A DNA stretch of 64,000 nucleotides from Acidipropionibacterium sp. (GTDB lineage: Bacteria; Actinomycetota; Actinomycetes; Propionibacteriales; Propionibacteriaceae), in assembly GCA_022647765.1 (NCBI GenBank), contig JALCLH010000007.1:155486-219485 (forward strand). Reading direction: 5' to 3'. The number at the start of each line of letters is the position of its first letter. Positions within the stretch are counted from its first letter, which is position 1. The notes under the pieces are model-generated. The model did no database searches, was not told where the DNA came from, and was given only the letters and a program-made list of their open reading frames with translations. A program made the position numbers and the translations under genes. This document shows positions 61,838-64,000 of the stretch, one piece after another.

Positions 61838-64000
61838 TCAAGGGCGTCCGGGCTGAGAGGAACCCACTCCGGCAGGGGGCCGCGTGCGCCGCCACAGCCA
61901 GAAATCCTTCATCGCCAGGGCGTGCTGCGACCACTGGTTGACGATGGGTTCCATCACACTGGCGATCTCGACCATGTGATACGGCTCGCTGAGCAGGGTC
62001 ATCATCATCGCGTCCGGCCTCGGGGTGGTCGTGACTGGGACACTCTGCGGCGAGTTGAGCACGGCCAGTGCGATATCGGCCAGGTCCGGGGCGAGTTCGG
62101 AGGGCACGTTGAGGGCGGTCATGTGGAGGTTGTACGGCGGTTGGGCGTACCCGTGGATGAGCTGTGCCATGCCGGGCTCGACCGCGACGAGCGGCAGCGA
62201 TGCCTTCACCATGGCCCGGAACTGCCCCAGCAGGCGATCCCTGCGATCCGCCCTTTCAGCCTGGGAGGCCTCCGGATCGGTGAGGTAGGTGTACATGGTG
62301 GTGCTGAGATGGCGTCCGACCGGCTTCTCACTGTCGTGCAGCCAGTCGCGGGCCCGCAGCCGAATGTCCGGCAGCGACAGGTGCAGGACGACCTGGGCGG
62401 AGGAGCGCCCCTGCCTCGGCTGCCTGGCCGGTTCCCACTCCGGGCCCCAGGGCATCCTGTACTCGGCAACCGGCAGGTTCTGGGGGAGGTCCGACTGCTT
62501 CCCGAGATTGACCCCGGAGGCGACCTCGCGGACGGCCTGCTGGACGGCCGCTCCTCCGCTCAGGCCAGTGACAGACCGGTCCACCACCTTCTCGAAGTCC
62601 TGGGGGAATCTGTCGACCTCATCCAACAGGAACTCGACCTTGCTCGGACGCAGGTAGTCGGGGACGTTGGGGATCTCCCCAGGGACGTCTCCGGCAGGCC
62701 AGATCTTGAGCACGCTGTCACCATGCACGGGACGGGCCTCGCGGCGCAGTTGGGAGTCGGCGTCGGCCACTGCTCGCTGCCAAGGCCTGAGCAGATGGTC
62801 GATGAGATCCACAAGCAGTCGCCGGGCGATCTCATGATCCTTTGTCTGTATAGCACGATCTATCGTGCGGCCGGCCTTTCTGAGGATCGCATCGATCTGG
62901 TCGGTGGCCGTGAGGGGGAACTCGGCGTCGGGAATGGCCCTGCCGAGGGCGAGCGTGCGGAGCTGGTCCCGCTCCCGCTGAATCAGCTCGTCGATGTCCT
63001 CCGCCAGTGACTCCACGGCCTTGAGCGACTGGGAGGACGAGTCTGTCGAGAAGTGCGGCTGTCACCGGGAGCCCGTCGCTGGCAATGCTCTCCGCGATGA
63101 CCTCGGCGAACCTCACCTGGATGTCGGACTGGAACTCCCTGGCCCGGGTTGCGCAGGCCTGTGTGGCGCTCTCCAGAACTGAGTTGCGGGCCAGATTGAT
63201 CTGCGTCTCCACAGCTTGACCGGCATCCAGGGACCTTCACCCTGCCCCGTTTGTTTGCCAACTTCTCGATAGCCTTGCCGCACTTCTCTCGCAGCTCGCT
63301 CTTCGCCGTTTGAACCGCGGGAGCGTCTCTGGTATCCAGGCGTTTGGTGATGTCATTCTGAACGCCGTACTCATCGATCTTCGAGGCGTCGAGAAAGGAG
63401 TCCCAGGCCCCCTCGACCGCTCTCTGGAGAAGTTCCTCGTCGGAGAGGTTGCTCGCCGGATCTCGGTCGAGAAGGTGGCCGTCGAGAAGCCGGATGATCG
63501 CAGCGCGCGACATCCGGTCGACGGCGTACTTCTCGAAGAAGTCCCGCCCCACGGTGATCCGCGAGAATCCCATGGACCGGAGAACGGCAAGGTCGCGGAA
63601 CTGGTTCCGGGGAGAGGAGAGTTCGAGCGAGTCGGTGCCCCCGGCGGCCATTGCCTCGGCGTTGGCGAGATCGTAGGCGATGACTTCGTCGGTCAGGGCC
63701 TCGTCCAAGGCCAGTTCGGCCAGCGAGCGCCCCACGATCTTGAACACGTCCCAGGCCGAGGAGAAGGTCACCGCACCGTTGTGTCGACCCACCAGGAAGA
63801 TCGTGCTCGGACCGTTGTGCCCTCCCGGACGGCCGGCGCCGGCCCGGTCGAAGAGCAGATTGCGTGCCAGAGGCGAATCCTCGGGAGATGTGGTCCACAT
63901 GCTGTTGGTCAGCTCGTTGAGAGCCATGAAGGTGTTCGGCGCGACACCCGGTTCGATCGTCCCGTCCTCCTTCTCGAAGACCTCGGGGGGTGAACAGCAC
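61838..64000 (-). CDS. Tubulin-like protein (Tubulin_2 type), partial, with two frameshifts
   Basis: The gene runs off the right end of the window, so the GTPase N-terminus is missing. The visible part starts before MALNELTNSMWTTSPEDSPLARNLLFDR and GGHNGPSTIFLVGRHNG, matching the bacterial tubulin-like family known from actinobacterial operons. The frame is broken near 63230 (...NKRGRVKVP to ETQINLARNSVLESATQACATRA) and near 63040 (AALLDRL to SLKAVESLAEDIDELIQRERDQL). It then runs to the stop at 61838. Well over 700 residues are visible. The C-terminal part is a long helical region. Both breaks look like single-base errors. It is upstream-most in the visible operon. Confidence 0.65.

Overview
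The window is GC-rich chromosomal DNA of an actinobacterium, most likely a propionibacterium (Acidipropionibacterium/Propionibacterium type). The reasons are an RbpA gene, adjacent Lnt and polyprenol-phosphate-mannose synthase genes, a MetX-MetW pair, a MurA paralogue carrying an HTH domain, and the C-terminal part of what looks like the PPi-dependent phosphoenolpyruvate carboxykinase characteristic of propionibacteria. The genus is inferred from gene content, not proven. Several genes are broken by single-base frameshifts, mostly next to G/C runs, which looks more like assembly error than biology.

Positions 1-27.7 kb hold core or core-like genes: PEP carboxykinase, an Hsp70-like protein, a PAC2 protein, ArfB, a three-gene putative beta-glucan operon (cellulose-synthase-like GT2, HlyD-like subunit, GH81 beta-1,3-glucanase), an APC permease, LpdA, HTH-MurA, pyridoxal kinase, a GDPD-family phosphodiesterase, RbpA, Ppm1/Lnt/Lrp, MetW/MetX, a CoA-transferase, a HAD phosphatase, a P1B metal ATPase with a DtxR-like box, and an orphan LuxR-type response regulator.

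From 27.8 kb to the end the window is an accessory defence or conflict island with several modules. (a) A tight four-gene operon encodes a HerA-like ATPase and three unrecognised proteins (28.5-35.0 kb). (b) A TPR protein ends in a small uncharacterised domain that also occurs as a stand-alone neighbour (35.2-37.5 kb). (c) A CRISPR array has 21 repeats plus one degenerate copy (37.55-39.07 kb). (d) An adaptation pair consists of an RT-Cas1 fusion and Cas2 (39.35-41.5 kb). (e) Next come a small CxxC protein, a YbjN/T3SS-chaperone-like protein and a two-domain Clp-like AAA+ protein (41.6-44.5 kb). (f) A complete type III-B cmr6-5-4-3-2-1 operon runs leftwards, with cas6 transcribed divergently (44.6-52.0 kb). 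(g) An eight-gene operon, cut by the window end, encodes a tubulin-like protein, two large or membrane proteins, a papain-fold toxin-like protein with an overlapping immunity-like gene, a second HerA-like ATPase and a CHAT protease (52.6-64 kb).

The same palindrome, ATGTCCCC-N6-GGGGACAT, occurs in the promoter region of the first HerA operon (35,063) and in the cmr1/cas6 intergenic region (50,885). It suggests that the HerA operon and the CRISPR interference genes share one regulator. The strongest candidates for something undescribed are the tubulin/HerA/Tox-PL/CHAT operon, the four-gene HerA operon tied to type III-B CRISPR by this palindrome, and the TPR-domain protein beside the array.
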